DNA of 64,000 nt. Origin: Streptomyces sp. A2-16. GTDB lineage: Bacteria; Actinomycetota; Actinomycetes; Streptomycetales; Streptomycetaceae. The DNA is taken from assembly GCF_018128905.1 (NCBI RefSeq), contig NZ_CP063808.1, forward strand, positions 8,742,001-8,806,000. Reading direction: 5' to 3'. The notes below the pieces were generated by a model that was given only the letters and a program-made list of their open reading frames with translations, was not told the DNA's origin and did not search any database. Of this stretch, positions 52,270 through 61,125 are shown in pieces (the stretch's first letter is position 1; each line of letters starts with the position of its first letter). A program made the position numbers and the translations under genes.

Positions 52270-52896
52270 TCAGAGCGCCTTCAAGGCTTCCGTCGTCGCC
52301 CGGGCCAGCGCCGCGAGATACCCCTTCGGCAGCTTCGGGCTGCGGATCACCACCGAGCGCCAGTACAGAGGGCCGGAGATCAGATCCAGGGCCAGCTCGT
52401 CGTTGAAGCCCGCGCGGAGCTCCCCGCGCCGCTCGGCCGCCGTGATGATGTTGCTGGCCACACCCTCCTGGCCCTTCTGCAACGCGTTCTGCAGAGCCTC
52501 CGCGATCTCGGGGTTGCGGGCCGCCTCGGCCTGCAGGTCCGGGATGATCTGCGAGGCCACCGGATGCCGCAACGCCCGGGAGGTCACCTCGTACAGCATC
52601 CGCAGATCGTCCTCCAACGAGCCCGTGTCCGGCACCGGCAGGCCCATCACCGCGATCTCCGAGACGACATCGAGGACCAGGTGCAGCTTGGAACGCCAAC
52701 GGCGGTAGACCGCGGTCTTGCCGACGCCCGCGCGGCGCGCGATTCCCTCGATCGACATCCGCGCGTAGCCGACGGCCGCGAGCTCCTCGAAGACGGCGGC
52801 CCGAATGGCTTCCGTCACATCCTCACGGAGTACGGCGGCTCCTGCCGGGGCACGGCGGCGCGGACGGGTCTGCGGCGCGTCGGCGTTGGTCGTCAT
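52270..52896 (-). CDS. TetR-family transcriptional regulator
   Basis: A 208-residue repressor. The HTH near 40-70 reads YARMSIEGIARRAGVGKTAVYRRWRSK. The ligand domain follows (TetR_C-like: LRMLYEVTSRALRHPVASQIIPDLQAEAARNPEIAEAL). ATG at 52896; an ATG at 52908 is possible. The gene is divergent from a TagGH/Wzm-Wzt exporter, and the gap holds five 26-bp dyads that are obvious candidate operators. The ligand might be a wall-polymer intermediate or an envelope-acting compound; that is conjecture. Confidence 0.88.
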   Translation of the reverse strand: MTTNADAPQTRPRRRAPAGAAVLREDVTEAIRAAVFEELAAVGYARMSIEGIARRAGVGKTAVYRRWRSKLHLVLDVVSEIAVMGLPVPDTGSLEDDLRMLYEVTSRALRHPVASQIIPDLQAEAARNPEIAEALQNALQKGQEGVASNIITAAERRGELRAGFNDELALDLISGPLYWRSVVIRSPKLPKGYLAALARATTEALKAL

Positions 52897-52916
52897 GCGG
52901 ACCAGCATAGGGCGTA

Positions 52917-53106
52917 GCGACGAAACGGTCCCGTTCCGACGCGAGTCGTGGCGACGAGGCGGTTTCGTCGTGACGCGGCCCACCGCGACGTGCGCGTCGC
53001 GACGATACGGTCGCGTCCCGACGTAATCCGTGACGACGAAACGGTTGCGTTCCGACGCTCACTCGTCCTACGCTCACGTTGCGACGATACGGTCCCGTCC
53101 CGACGT
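52917..53106. repeat. Array of five 26-bp dyads with 82-bp period
   Basis: Five copies of a 26-bp imperfect dyad start at 52917, 52951, 52999, 53033 and 53081. The centre reads ACGG-two bases-CCGT, with flanking GCGnCG arms; copy 1 matches its own reverse complement at 20 of 26 positions. Start-to-start distances alternate 34, 48, 34, 48, so the array is a tandem duplication of an 82-bp unit holding two dyads, plus one more. Copy 2 (52951) is the most diverged. It fills the gap between the divergent TetR and ABC exporter genes. Most likely a multi-site operator. Confidence 0.8.
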
Positions 53107-53200
53107 AAGAAAACGTGAAGAGTCACGTAAGGAAACGGAGGATGACGGGCACGCCGGCCGCACGCGCACCACCCCCACCCCCCGAGTGAAAGCAGCGGAT

Positions 53201-54118
53201 GTGAGCCAGGTCCTCGACACACCGCCCCCGACAGCGCCCCCGGCCGAAGGCGACCTCTCGGCCCTGGCCGCCCGGCACGGCCTCGCGGTCAGCGGCGCCC
53301 GCCCCTCACTGCCCGTGTACGTCCGCCAGCTGTGGGCACGGCGTCACTTCATCACCGCGTTCTCGACCGCCAAGCTCACCGCGCAGTACAGCCAGGCGAA
53401 GCTGGGCCAGGTCTGGCAGGTGATGACCCCGCTGTTGAACGCGGCGGTGTACTACTTCATCTTCGGTGTGCTGCTGGGCACCAAGAGGAATGTGCCGGAC
53501 TACGTCCCGTTCCTGGTCACGGGCGTGTTCATCTGGACGTTCACGCAGAGCTCGATCATGGCGGGCACCCGCGCGATCTCCGGCAACCTGGGCCTCGTGC
53601 GCGCACTGCACTTCCCGCGGGCCGCGCTGCCGATCTCGTTCGCCCTCCAGCAGCTCCAGCAGCTGCTGTTCTCGATGGCCGCCCTGGTCGTGATCCTGCT
53701 CTGCTTCGGTGTCCCGCTCGCCGCGTCCTGGCTGCTGGCGGTCCCGGCGCTGGTCCTGCAGTCGGTCTTCAACGCGGGCGTCTCGATGATCATGGCGCGG
53801 ATGGGCGCCAAGACGCCGGACATCGCGCAGCTGATGCCGTTCGTCCTGCGCACCTGGATGTACGTCTCGGGCGTGATGTGGAGCATCGACAAGCTGGCCA
53901 AGGGCCACCACGACTGGCCGTCCTGGGTGGTGCCCGTCCTCCAGGCCAACCCGGCCGCCGTCTACATCGACCTGATGCGCTACTCCCTGATCGACAGCTT
54001 CCACGCCAGCCAGCTGCCGCACCACGTGTGGGCGATCGCGGTGGGCTGGGCGCTGGTCGCCGGCGTCGGCGGCTTCATCTACTTCTGGAAGGCTGAGGAG
54101 ACGTACGGCCGTGGCTGA
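53201..54118 (+). CDS. tagG: Polysaccharide/teichoic acid ABC exporter permease (TagG/Wzm type)
   Basis: A 305-residue ABC-2 type permease. The amphipathic N-terminal part (VYVRQLWARRHFITAFSTAKLTAQYSQAKLGQVWQVMTP) is typical, followed by six spans (VYYFIFGVLLGT; VPFLVTGVFIWTF; LFSMAALVVILL; LLAVPALVLQSVF; WMYVSGVMWSI; AIAVGWALVAGVGGFIYFW). GTG at 53201 is my choice; GTG 53186 is possible, and both ribosome sites are weak. It overlaps the ATPase gene by 8 bases. With that ATPase it should export a lipid-linked wall polymer. The symbol is by family analogy. Confidence 0.85.
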   Translation: MSQVLDTPPPTAPPAEGDLSALAARHGLAVSGARPSLPVYVRQLWARRHFITAFSTAKLTAQYSQAKLGQVWQVMTPLLNAAVYYFIFGVLLGTKRNVPDYVPFLVTGVFIWTFTQSSIMAGTRAISGNLGLVRALHFPRAALPISFALQQLQQLLFSMAALVVILLCFGVPLAASWLLAVPALVLQSVFNAGVSMIMARMGAKTPDIAQLMPFVLRTWMYVSGVMWSIDKLAKGHHDWPSWVVPVLQANPAAVYIDLMRYSLIDSFHASQLPHHVWAIAVGWALVAGVGGFIYFWKAEETYGRG

Positions 54119-54932
54119 CATCGCGAACGACCAGATCCCCACCGTCGTGGTCGACGGCGTCGACATCGTCTACCGCGTCAACGGCACCGGCGCGGGCAAG
54201 GGCTCGGCGACCGCCGCCCTCAACCGCATGCTGCGCCGGGGTCAGGCCGAGAAGGCGGCGGGCGTACGCAAGGTGCACGCCGTCAAGAACGTGTCGTTCG
54301 TCGCGTACAGGGGCGAGGCGATCGGGCTGATCGGCACCAACGGTTCCGGCAAGTCGACCCTGCTCAAGGCGGTCGCGGGCCTGCTCCCAGTGGAGAACGG
54401 CCGTATCTACACCGACGGCCAGCCCTCCCTCCTCGGCGTCAACGCGGCGCTGATGAACGACCTCACCGGCGAGCGCAACGTCCATCTCGGCGGCCTCGCG
54501 ATGGGCATGTCCCGCGAGCAGGTCAGGGACCGCTATCAGGAGATCGTCGACTTCTCCGGCATCAACGAGAAGGGCGACTTCATCACCCTCCCGATGCGCA
54601 CCTACTCCTCCGGCATGGCGGCCCGGCTGCGCTTCTCCATCGCCGCGGCCAAGGACCACGACGTCCTGCTCATCGACGAGGCCCTGGCCACCGGTGACCG
54701 TTCCTTCCAGAAGCGCTCCGAGGATCGCATTCGTGAGCTCCGCAAGCACGCGGGCACGGTGTTCCTGGTCAGCCACAGCAACAAGTCGATCCGTGACACC
54801 TGCGACCGGGTGCTGTGGCTGGAGCGCGGCGAACTGCGCATGGACGGCCCCACCGACGAGGTCCTGGCGGCCTACGAGGACTTCACGGGCGGCCCGGACA
54901 AGGCGAAGGCGCAGCCGAAGGTCGCCGCCTGA
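54111..54932 (+). CDS. tagH: Polysaccharide/teichoic acid ABC exporter ATPase (TagH/Wzt type)
   Basis: A 273-residue ATPase. Walker A GTNGSGKST lies near 78-86, the signature is YSSGMAARLRFSIAAA (degenerate LSGGQ, usual for this subfamily), Walker B VLLIDEALATGD, and the switch His is in VSHSNKS. There is no C-terminal carbohydrate-binding extension of the Wzt kind. GTG at 54111 overlaps the permease stop. Followed by a bidirectional hairpin. Confidence 0.9.
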   Translation: MADIANDQIPTVVVDGVDIVYRVNGTGAGKGSATAALNRMLRRGQAEKAAGVRKVHAVKNVSFVAYRGEAIGLIGTNGSGKSTLLKAVAGLLPVENGRIYTDGQPSLLGVNAALMNDLTGERNVHLGGLAMGMSREQVRDRYQEIVDFSGINEKGDFITLPMRTYSSGMAARLRFSIAAAKDHDVLLIDEALATGDRSFQKRSEDRIRELRKHAGTVFLVSHSNKSIRDTCDRVLWLERGELRMDGPTDEVLAAYEDFTGGPDKAKAQPKVAA

Positions 54933-54961
54933 GCCTCCGTCCCGGCGGCTGACCGCACGAG

Positions 54962-54999
54962 CGAGGGCGCCCCGAGCCATCCGGCCCGGGGCGCCCTCG
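54962..54999. terminator. Bidirectional hairpin between tagH-like gene and NAD-GDH
   Basis: A perfect 13-bp stem (CGAGGGCGCCCCG at 54962-54974 and complement at 54987-54999) lies between convergent stops at 54932 and 55039. Confidence 0.85.
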
Positions 55000-55038
55000 T
55001 CGTCGTATGCCTACGCCGTATCGATCACGTCGTACCGA

Positions 55039-58000
55039 TTACGAGTGCTGCCGCAGCAGTGTCCTCATCGTGCGCATCGCGACCGACAGGTTGGCCAGGT
55101 CGAACGCGTCCGAGCTCTGGATCTCCTCCAGGGTGGTGCGTGCGCGGCTGAGGATCGGGGCGTTCTTCTCCTCCCATGCCTTGAAGCGCTGTTCGGGCGT
55201 CGAGGTGCCGTTGCCGACCGCCAGGACGTCCGCGGTCAGCGCCGAGTGGGCCGCGTAGAGGTCCTCGCGGATGGAGGCGCGGGCCATGGACTGCCAGCGG
55301 TCGGCGCGGGGCAGCTCGATGATGCGGTCCATGAGCTGGGTGATGTGGAGGCGGTCGGCGAGGTCGTAGTACACCTCGGCGACATCCATCGGGTCGCGGC
55401 CCATGCGGTCGGCGACCGAGACGATGTCCAGCGTCGGGAAGGCGGAGGAGAACCCGGCCACGCGTGTGGCGAGTTCGTCCGGGACGCCGGAGCCGCTCAG
55501 CTCGTCGTAGATCTTCTGGTACCACTCCAGGTCGGCGCCGCGCAGCAGCTTCGGCAGCTGCGACCACACCTGTTCGACACGGTCGGCGAAGAACTCGACG
55601 GTCTCGGTGAGCTGGAGCGGCTGCGGCCGGTTGTTGAGCAGCCAGCGCGTGCCGCGCTCGACGAGGCGCCGCGAGTGCAGGCGGATCCGGGTGAGTACGG
55701 CGGCCTCGACCTTGTTGTCGAGCGACTCGACCCCGTCCCAGACGACGCCGGAGCGGAAGATCGCGCGGGCCACGGTCTGCGCCCGGACGATCTCCTCCAG
55801 AGAGGCGCCGGTCTCCTCGCGCAGGCGGTGCAGGTAGGTCGTACCACCGGTGTTGACCGTGTCGTTGACCAGGACGGTCGTGGTGATCTCGCGGTGCAGC
55901 GGGTGGTTCTCGATGTGCTCGGGAAACTTCTCGCGCAGCGCGGACGGGAAGTACGCGTGCAGCAGCGTGCGCAGGTACGGGTCGTCCGGCAGGGAGGTGT
56001 GCAGGAGCTCGTCGGCGACCGTGATCTTCGTGTACGCCAGCAGCACGGCCGTCTCCGGGCCGGTCAGGCCCTGTGCGGCGCCGAGGCGTTCGCGGATCTG
56101 GCGGTCGGTGGGCAGGAACTCCAGGGCCCGGTCCAGGAGTCCCTCGCGCACCAGGTGGCGCAGGTACCGCTGCTGGGCGTGGAGCATGTCCTTGGACTGA
56201 GCCAGCGCGTTGGCGATCGCGATGTTCTGCGCGTAGTTGTTGCGCAGGACCAGGTGGCCGACCTCGTCGGTCATCTCGGCGAGCTGCTTGTTGCGCTGCT
56301 TGACGGTCATGTCGCCGTCGGTGACCAGGCCGTTGAGCAGGATCTTGATGTTCACCTCGTGGTCGGAGGTGTCCACGCCCGCGCTGTTGTCGATGGCGTC
56401 GGTGTTGATCTTGCCACCGTGCAGCGCGAACTCGATCCGGCCGAGCTGGGTCAGGCCCAGGTTGCCGCCCTCGCCGACGACCCGCACGCGCAGGTCGCCG
56501 CCGTCGACGCGGATCGTGTCGTTGGCCTTGTCGCCGACGTCCGCGTGGGTTTCGGTGGACGCCTTCACGTACGTGCCGATGCCGCCGTTCCACAGCAGGT
56601 CCACCGGCGCCTTGAGGATCGCCTTCATCAGGTCGGCCGGGGTCATCTTGGTGACCTTGTCCTCGATGCCGAGGGCCTCGCGGACGTGGGCGTTGACCGG
56701 GATGGACTTGGCGGTACGGGGGAAGACGCCGCCGCCCGTGGAGATCAGCTCGGTGTTGTAGTCGGCCCAGCTGGAGCGCGGGAGGTCGAAGATGCGGCGG
56801 CGCTCGGCGTAGGAGGTGGCCGCGTCGGGCTTCGGGTCGATGAAGATGTGCCGGTGGTCGAAGGCGGCGACCAGGCGGATGTGCTCGCTCAGCAGCATGC
56901 CGTTGCCGAACACGTCACCGGACATGTCGCCGATGCCGACGACGGTGAAGTCCTCGGACTGGGTGTCGAGGTCCAGTTCGCGGAAGTGCCGCTTGACGGA
57001 CTCCCAGGCGCCGCGGGCGGTGATGCCCATGCCCTTGTGGTCGTAGCCGGCGGAGCCACCGGAGGCGAAGGCGTCGCCGAGCCAGAAGTTGTACGACTCC
57101 GCGACCCCGTTGGCGATGTCGGAGAAGGTCGCGGTGCCCTTGTCGGCGGCGACGACGAGGTAGGTGTCGTCCTCGTCGTGACGTACGACGTCGGCGGGCG
57201 GGACGACTTCACCGGCGACCATGTTGTCGGTGATGTCGAGCAGGGCCGAGATGAACATCTTGTAGCTGGCGATGCCCTCGGCCAGCCACGCGTCCCGGTC
57301 GACGGACGGGTCGGGCAGCTGCTTGGCGACGAAGCCGCCCTTGGCGCCGACCGGCACGATGACGGTGTTCTTCACCATCTGGGCCTTGACCAGGCCGAGG
57401 ATCTCGGTGCGGAAGTCCTCACGCCGGTCGGACCAGCGCAGCCCGCCGCGCGCGACCTTTCCGAAGCGCAGGTGCACGCCTTCGACGCGCGGCGAGTACA
57501 CCCAGATCTCGAACGCCGGGCGCGGGGCCGGGAGGTCGGGGATGGCCTGGGGGTCGAACTTCATGGAGACGTAGTCGTGCGGGTTGCCGCCCGCGGCCTC
57601 CTGGAAGAAGTTGGTGCGCAGGGTCGCCTTGATGACGGTGAGGAAGGAGCGCAGGATCCTGTCCTCGTCCAGGGAGGCGACCTGGTCGAGCGCCGCGTCG
57701 AGCTCCTCCAGGAGGGCGTCGACGAGTTCGTGGCCGGCGCGCTGGCGGTCCGGCGACATCCGCGCCTCGAACAGGGAGACGAGCAGCCGGGTGGTGTGGA
57801 CGTTGTTGCGGAGGGTGTCCTCCATGTAGTCCTGGCTGAACGTCGAGCCCGCCTGGCGCAGGTACTTGGCGTACGCCCGCAGCACCATCGCCTGGCGCCA
57901 GTTCAGACCGGCGCTCAGCACCAGGGCGTTGAAGCCGTCGTTCTCCGCCTTGCCGGTCCAGGTGGCGGAGAAGGCCTCCTGGAAGCGCTCGCGGCCGTCG

Positions 58001-59991
58001 TCGCCCAGGTAGTCGCTGCCGCCGTTCTGCGACTTGGGCATGCGCAGGCCGAAGTCGTAGATCCAGGCGACGCTGCGGTCCGAGCAGCGCAGTTCGTAGG
58101 GCCGCTCGTCCATGACCTCGACGCCGAGCCGGTTGAGGACCGGCAGGACGGCGGACAGGGAGATGGCGTCGCCCTTGCGGTAGATCTTGAAGCGGCGCTC
58201 CTCGGGGGCCGCGCCCACCGGCTCGTACAGGCTGAGCGCGAAGGAGTTCTCCTCGGTGAGCCGCTCCAGGTGGACCAGGTCGGCGACCGCGGAGCGCGGG
58301 GTGTGGTCGGCCTTGTAGCCCTCGGGGAAGGAGTTGCCGTAGCGGCGCGCCAGCTCGGCGGCGTGCTCCTCGCCGAGTTCGGCGTTGAGCGCCTCGGCCC
58401 AGCCGTCGGCCCAGGAGCGGGCGGCCTCGACCAGGCGGGCCTCGATGCGCTCCTTGTCGCCGTCGCTGAGCTGCGGCAGCTCGGTGCCCTGCGGGACGCG
58501 GACCACGAAGTGCAGCCGGGACAGGATCGACTCGGTGTTCCAGGCCGTGAAGTCGACGCTGATGCCGTCGAGTTCCTCCTTCAGGATGTCGATGATCCTG
58601 AGGCGGACGCCGGTGGTGTAGCGGTCGCGGGGCAGGTAGACGAGGGCCGAGTAGTAGCGGCCGTACTCGTCCTGGCGCAGGTAGAGGCGCAGCCTCCGCC
58701 GTTCCTGGAGGTACAGGACGGAGGTGGCGATGGACTCCAGCTCGTCGGCCGGGGTCTGGAAGAGTTCGTCGCGCGGGTAGGTCTCCAGGATCTGGAGCAG
58801 GTCGCGGCCGTCGTGGCTGTTGGGCGAGAAACCGGCCCTTTCGAGCACCTCGTCCACCTTGCGCCGAATGACCGGAACCCGGCGCACGGATTCGGTGTAG
58901 GCGGCGGAAGAGAACAGGCCGAGGAAACGCCGCTCGCCGACGACATTGCCGTCAGTGTCGAACTTCTTGACGCCGATGTAGTCGAGGTACGACGGCCTGT
59001 GCACCGTCGCCCGGCTGTTCGCCTTGGTCAGCACGAGCAGCTTGTGCTCACGCGCCTTCGCGCGGGCGTCGGCTGGCAGCCGCTCGAAGGACGGGCTGAC
59101 GGGGTGGCCCTCCTCGCCGGCGTGGTGCGGGTCGGATCGCAGTATGCCGAGACCGGTGCCGGGGACGGCCGCGAGCGAGTCGTCCGCCCTGAGCTGGTAC
59201 TCGCGGTAGCCGAGGAAGGTGAAGTGGTCGTCGGCCAGCCAGCGCAGCAGCTCGCGGGCCTCCTCGATCTCCATGTCGCGCAGGTCGGTGGCGATGGGCT
59301 CGGCGGGCAGTTCGTCGGCCATCCGCAGGGCCGCGTCCCGCATCTTCTCCCAGTCCTCGACGGCCTCCCGGACGTCGGACAGGACACGCAGCAGGTCGGC
59401 GGTGATCTGCTTCAGGTCGCCGCGGTCGGTCTCACGGTCGATCTCGACGTGGATCCAGGACTCGGTGTGCGCGTCGTGCGGGAGGTCGCCGGCGGAGGGC
59501 GGGGCGGTGAGAACCTCGATCAGCTTGCCGGTGACGTCGCGGCGGACGACGACCTGGGGGTGGATGACGACGTGGATGCCGCGTCCCTGCCGGGTCAGCT
59601 CGTTGGTGACTGAGTCGACGAGGAAGGGCATGTCGTCGGTGACGACCTCGACGACCGAGTGGGTGCACGTCCAGCCGTTCTCCTCCACGGTGGGCGTGTG
59701 CACCCGCACGTTGGCCGTGCCCTGCGGGCGCGTCTCGCCCAGCCGGAAGTGGGAGAGAGCGGCTCCGTAGATGTCGACCGGGTCGCGGTCGGCGAGGTCT
59801 TCCGGGGCCGTGTGCAGGTAGTAGCGCTGGAGGAACGCGAGCACGGTCTCGCTGTCCGGGGTGTCCGGGGTGCGGGGGGTGCCCTCGTCCGTCGTCCCAG
59901 TCGGTAGGTGCCCCCCGGCCGGGCTGTTCTCAGCTACCCGCGCGGCCCTCTCGAGCAGCTCGGCCTTGGCTTCGTCCAGCTTGGTCTGCAT
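55039..59991 (-). CDS. gdhB: NAD-specific glutamate dehydrogenase, large (GDH-180) type
   Basis: A 1650-residue cytoplasmic enzyme that oxidatively deaminates glutamate to 2-oxoglutarate, making NADH and ammonia. This long subfamily was first defined in Streptomyces clavuligerus. The N-terminal ~700 residues hold ACT-like regulatory domains (VVEVVTDDMPFLVDSV). The catalytic core starts around 750; the substrate Lys lies in VPVGAKGGFVAKQ, with RGGLRWSDRREDFRTEILGLVKAQ just before. The dinucleotide fold includes VVGIGDMSGDVFGNGML. The C-terminal helical domain is complete. ATG at 59991. Single gene, ended by the shared hairpin. Confidence 0.95.
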   Translation of the reverse strand: MQTKLDEAKAELLERAARVAENSPAGGHLPTGTTDEGTPRTPDTPDSETVLAFLQRYYLHTAPEDLADRDPVDIYGAALSHFRLGETRPQGTANVRVHTPTVEENGWTCTHSVVEVVTDDMPFLVDSVTNELTRQGRGIHVVIHPQVVVRRDVTGKLIEVLTAPPSAGDLPHDAHTESWIHVEIDRETDRGDLKQITADLLRVLSDVREAVEDWEKMRDAALRMADELPAEPIATDLRDMEIEEARELLRWLADDHFTFLGYREYQLRADDSLAAVPGTGLGILRSDPHHAGEEGHPVSPSFERLPADARAKAREHKLLVLTKANSRATVHRPSYLDYIGVKKFDTDGNVVGERRFLGLFSSAAYTESVRRVPVIRRKVDEVLERAGFSPNSHDGRDLLQILETYPRDELFQTPADELESIATSVLYLQERRRLRLYLRQDEYGRYYSALVYLPRDRYTTGVRLRIIDILKEELDGISVDFTAWNTESILSRLHFVVRVPQGTELPQLSDGDKERIEARLVEAARSWADGWAEALNAELGEEHAAELARRYGNSFPEGYKADHTPRSAVADLVHLERLTEENSFALSLYEPVGAAPEERRFKIYRKGDAISLSAVLPVLNRLGVEVMDERPYELRCSDRSVAWIYDFGLRMPKSQNGGSDYLGDDGRERFQEAFSATWTGKAENDGFNALVLSAGLNWRQAMVLRAYAKYLRQAGSTFSQDYMEDTLRNNVHTTRLLVSLFEARMSPDRQRAGHELVDALLEELDAALDQVASLDEDRILRSFLTVIKATLRTNFFQEAAGGNPHDYVSMKFDPQAIPDLPAPRPAFEIWVYSPRVEGVHLRFGKVARGGLRWSDRREDFRTEILGLVKAQMVKNTVIVPVGAKGGFVAKQLPDPSVDRDAWLAEGIASYKMFISALLDITDNMVAGEVVPPADVVRHDEDDTYLVVAADKGTATFSDIANGVAESYNFWLGDAFASGGSAGYDHKGMGITARGAWESVKRHFRELDLDTQSEDFTVVGIGDMSGDVFGNGMLLSEHIRLVAAFDHRHIFIDPKPDAATSYAERRRIFDLPRSSWADYNTELISTGGGVFPRTAKSIPVNAHVREALGIEDKVTKMTPADLMKAILKAPVDLLWNGGIGTYVKASTETHADVGDKANDTIRVDGGDLRVRVVGEGGNLGLTQLGRIEFALHGGKINTDAIDNSAGVDTSDHEVNIKILLNGLVTDGDMTVKQRNKQLAEMTDEVGHLVLRNNYAQNIAIANALAQSKDMLHAQQRYLRHLVREGLLDRALEFLPTDRQIRERLGAAQGLTGPETAVLLAYTKITVADELLHTSLPDDPYLRTLLHAYFPSALREKFPEHIENHPLHREITTTVLVNDTVNTGGTTYLHRLREETGASLEEIVRAQTVARAIFRSGVVWDGVESLDNKVEAAVLTRIRLHSRRLVERGTRWLLNNRPQPLQLTETVEFFADRVEQVWSQLPKLLRGADLEWYQKIYDELSGSGVPDELATRVAGFSSAFPTLDIVSVADRMGRDPMDVAEVYYDLADRLHITQLMDRIIELPRADRWQSMARASIREDLYAAHSALTADVLAVGNGTSTPEQRFKAWEEKNAPILSRARTTLEEIQSSDAFDLANLSVAMRTMRTLLRQHS

Positions 59992-60506
59992 TGTCCTCTG
60001 ACTCCTGTCGCGCGCCGTTGCGTGACGTAGAAGGAAGTACGGCCTCTTCCCCTGCGGCTCGACGCCACGGCCCGGGGTCTCCGGTCTGCTCCGACGCTAT
60101 GCCGCAAGGTGAGATGAGCGGGGGGATATCAGCCATTCTCGACACGCCCGCCAGGTGTGACGCTGCTCTCTGCCGCGCCGGTGACGAGGGTGTGCTCGGC
60201 GTCATGAGGGCCCCTACGGCCCCGTCCCGCCCGCGAGGACCAGCGGCCGCCGCCCGGCCACGGAGGTGTTCCGTGCTCACCGGGCGCGGGGCGGGAGCCA
60301 CAATGCCCCCGCGAACTATCGCGCTGATCACGCCACCAAGGCTATCGCTCCTCACAGGGGGCCCGTCATGAGCCGTATGTGTACAAAACCAGGGGTGGAA
60401 CTTTGACACTCTGCACAGTGTCTGCGCCGCATCCAGGCCATGACCTTCCTCCCTCCCCTTCGCGCGCCCTCTTGGCAAGTGCGTCCTGTCGGTGCACTTT
60501 GCCGAC
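59992..60506. promoter_or_regulatory. Divergent gap between NAD-GDH and the DJ-1-like gene
   Basis: About 515 bp with no supportable gene. It must hold promoters for both divergent genes. The clearest element is an 18-bp dyad GACACTCTGCACAGTGTC (60405-60422), overlapping a TTGACA (60403-60408) that could be the -35 box of the rightward gene. No -10 is convincing. The GDH side is an unusually long leader or promoter region. Confidence 0.45.
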
Positions 60507-61073
60507 ATGACCGCAAAAATCCTCATCGTCACCGGTGACGCAGCAGAGTCACTGGAGGTCCTGTACCCCTACCAGCGCCTCCGCGAGGAGGGCTACGACG
60601 TCCACATCGCAGCCCCTGCCCGCAAGCAGCTCCGGTTCGTCGTCCACGACTTCGAACCCGGCTTCGACACCTACACCGAGAAACCCGGCTACACCTGGCC
60701 CGCCGACCTGGCCTTCGCCGAGGTCGACCCCGGCCAGTACGCCGCGCTCGTCATCCCCGGCGGCCGCGCCCCCGAGTACCTGCGCAACGACCCCGAGCTC
60801 CGCAAGATCCTCAAGTCCTTCTTCGACGCGGACAAGCCGGTCGCCCAGATCTGCCACGGCCCCCTGCTCACCGCGGCGATCGACAGCCTCCGCGGCCGCC
60901 GGGTCACGGCCTATCCGGCCCTGGAACCGGACATGCAGTCCGCGGGCGCGGCCTTCCAGGACACCGAGGTGGTCGTCGACGGCACCCTGGTCTCCTCCCG
61001 CGCCTGGCCGGACCACCCGGGCTGGATGAGGGAGTTCCTGACAGTGCTGAGGGCGAAGGCGCCGGTGACCTAG
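60507..61073 (+). CDS. DJ-1/PfpI family protein
   Basis: A 188-residue class-I glutamine-amidotransferase-like protein. The nucleophile elbow is ICHGPLLTAA (Cys near residue 116, His next), with the supporting acidic residue in GDAAESLE and the motif VIPGGRAPEYLR. Members act as proteases, chaperones, deglycases or glyoxalases, and the exact reaction cannot be told here. ATG at 60507 (MTAKILIV); a longer start at 60492 exists. It stands alone, divergent from the glutamate dehydrogenase gene. Confidence 0.88.
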   Translation: MTAKILIVTGDAAESLEVLYPYQRLREEGYDVHIAAPARKQLRFVVHDFEPGFDTYTEKPGYTWPADLAFAEVDPGQYAALVIPGGRAPEYLRNDPELRKILKSFFDADKPVAQICHGPLLTAAIDSLRGRRVTAYPALEPDMQSAGAAFQDTEVVVDGTLVSSRAWPDHPGWMREFLTVLRAKAPVT

Positions 61074-61125
61074 CCGACGAGGCGCGTATACCGCCCTTCC
61101 GGGGTCGCGGGGCTGACGCGAACCG

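Noticed and set aside
52917..53106. CRISPR array reading of the 26-bp repeats
   Set aside because: Repeats are imperfect and dyadic, spacers are only 8 and 22 bases and similar to each other, and no cas genes are near.
54694..59613. 1639-residue open frame opposite the NAD-glutamate dehydrogenase
   Set aside because: Val/Gly/Arg-rich shadow of the real gene on the other strand; no domain or ribosome site. Long antisense frames are routine at this GC content.
59992..60506. Small ORFs in the gap upstream of the NAD-GDH gene
   Set aside because: They are Arg/Pro-rich with no ribosome site and overlap the likely promoters.
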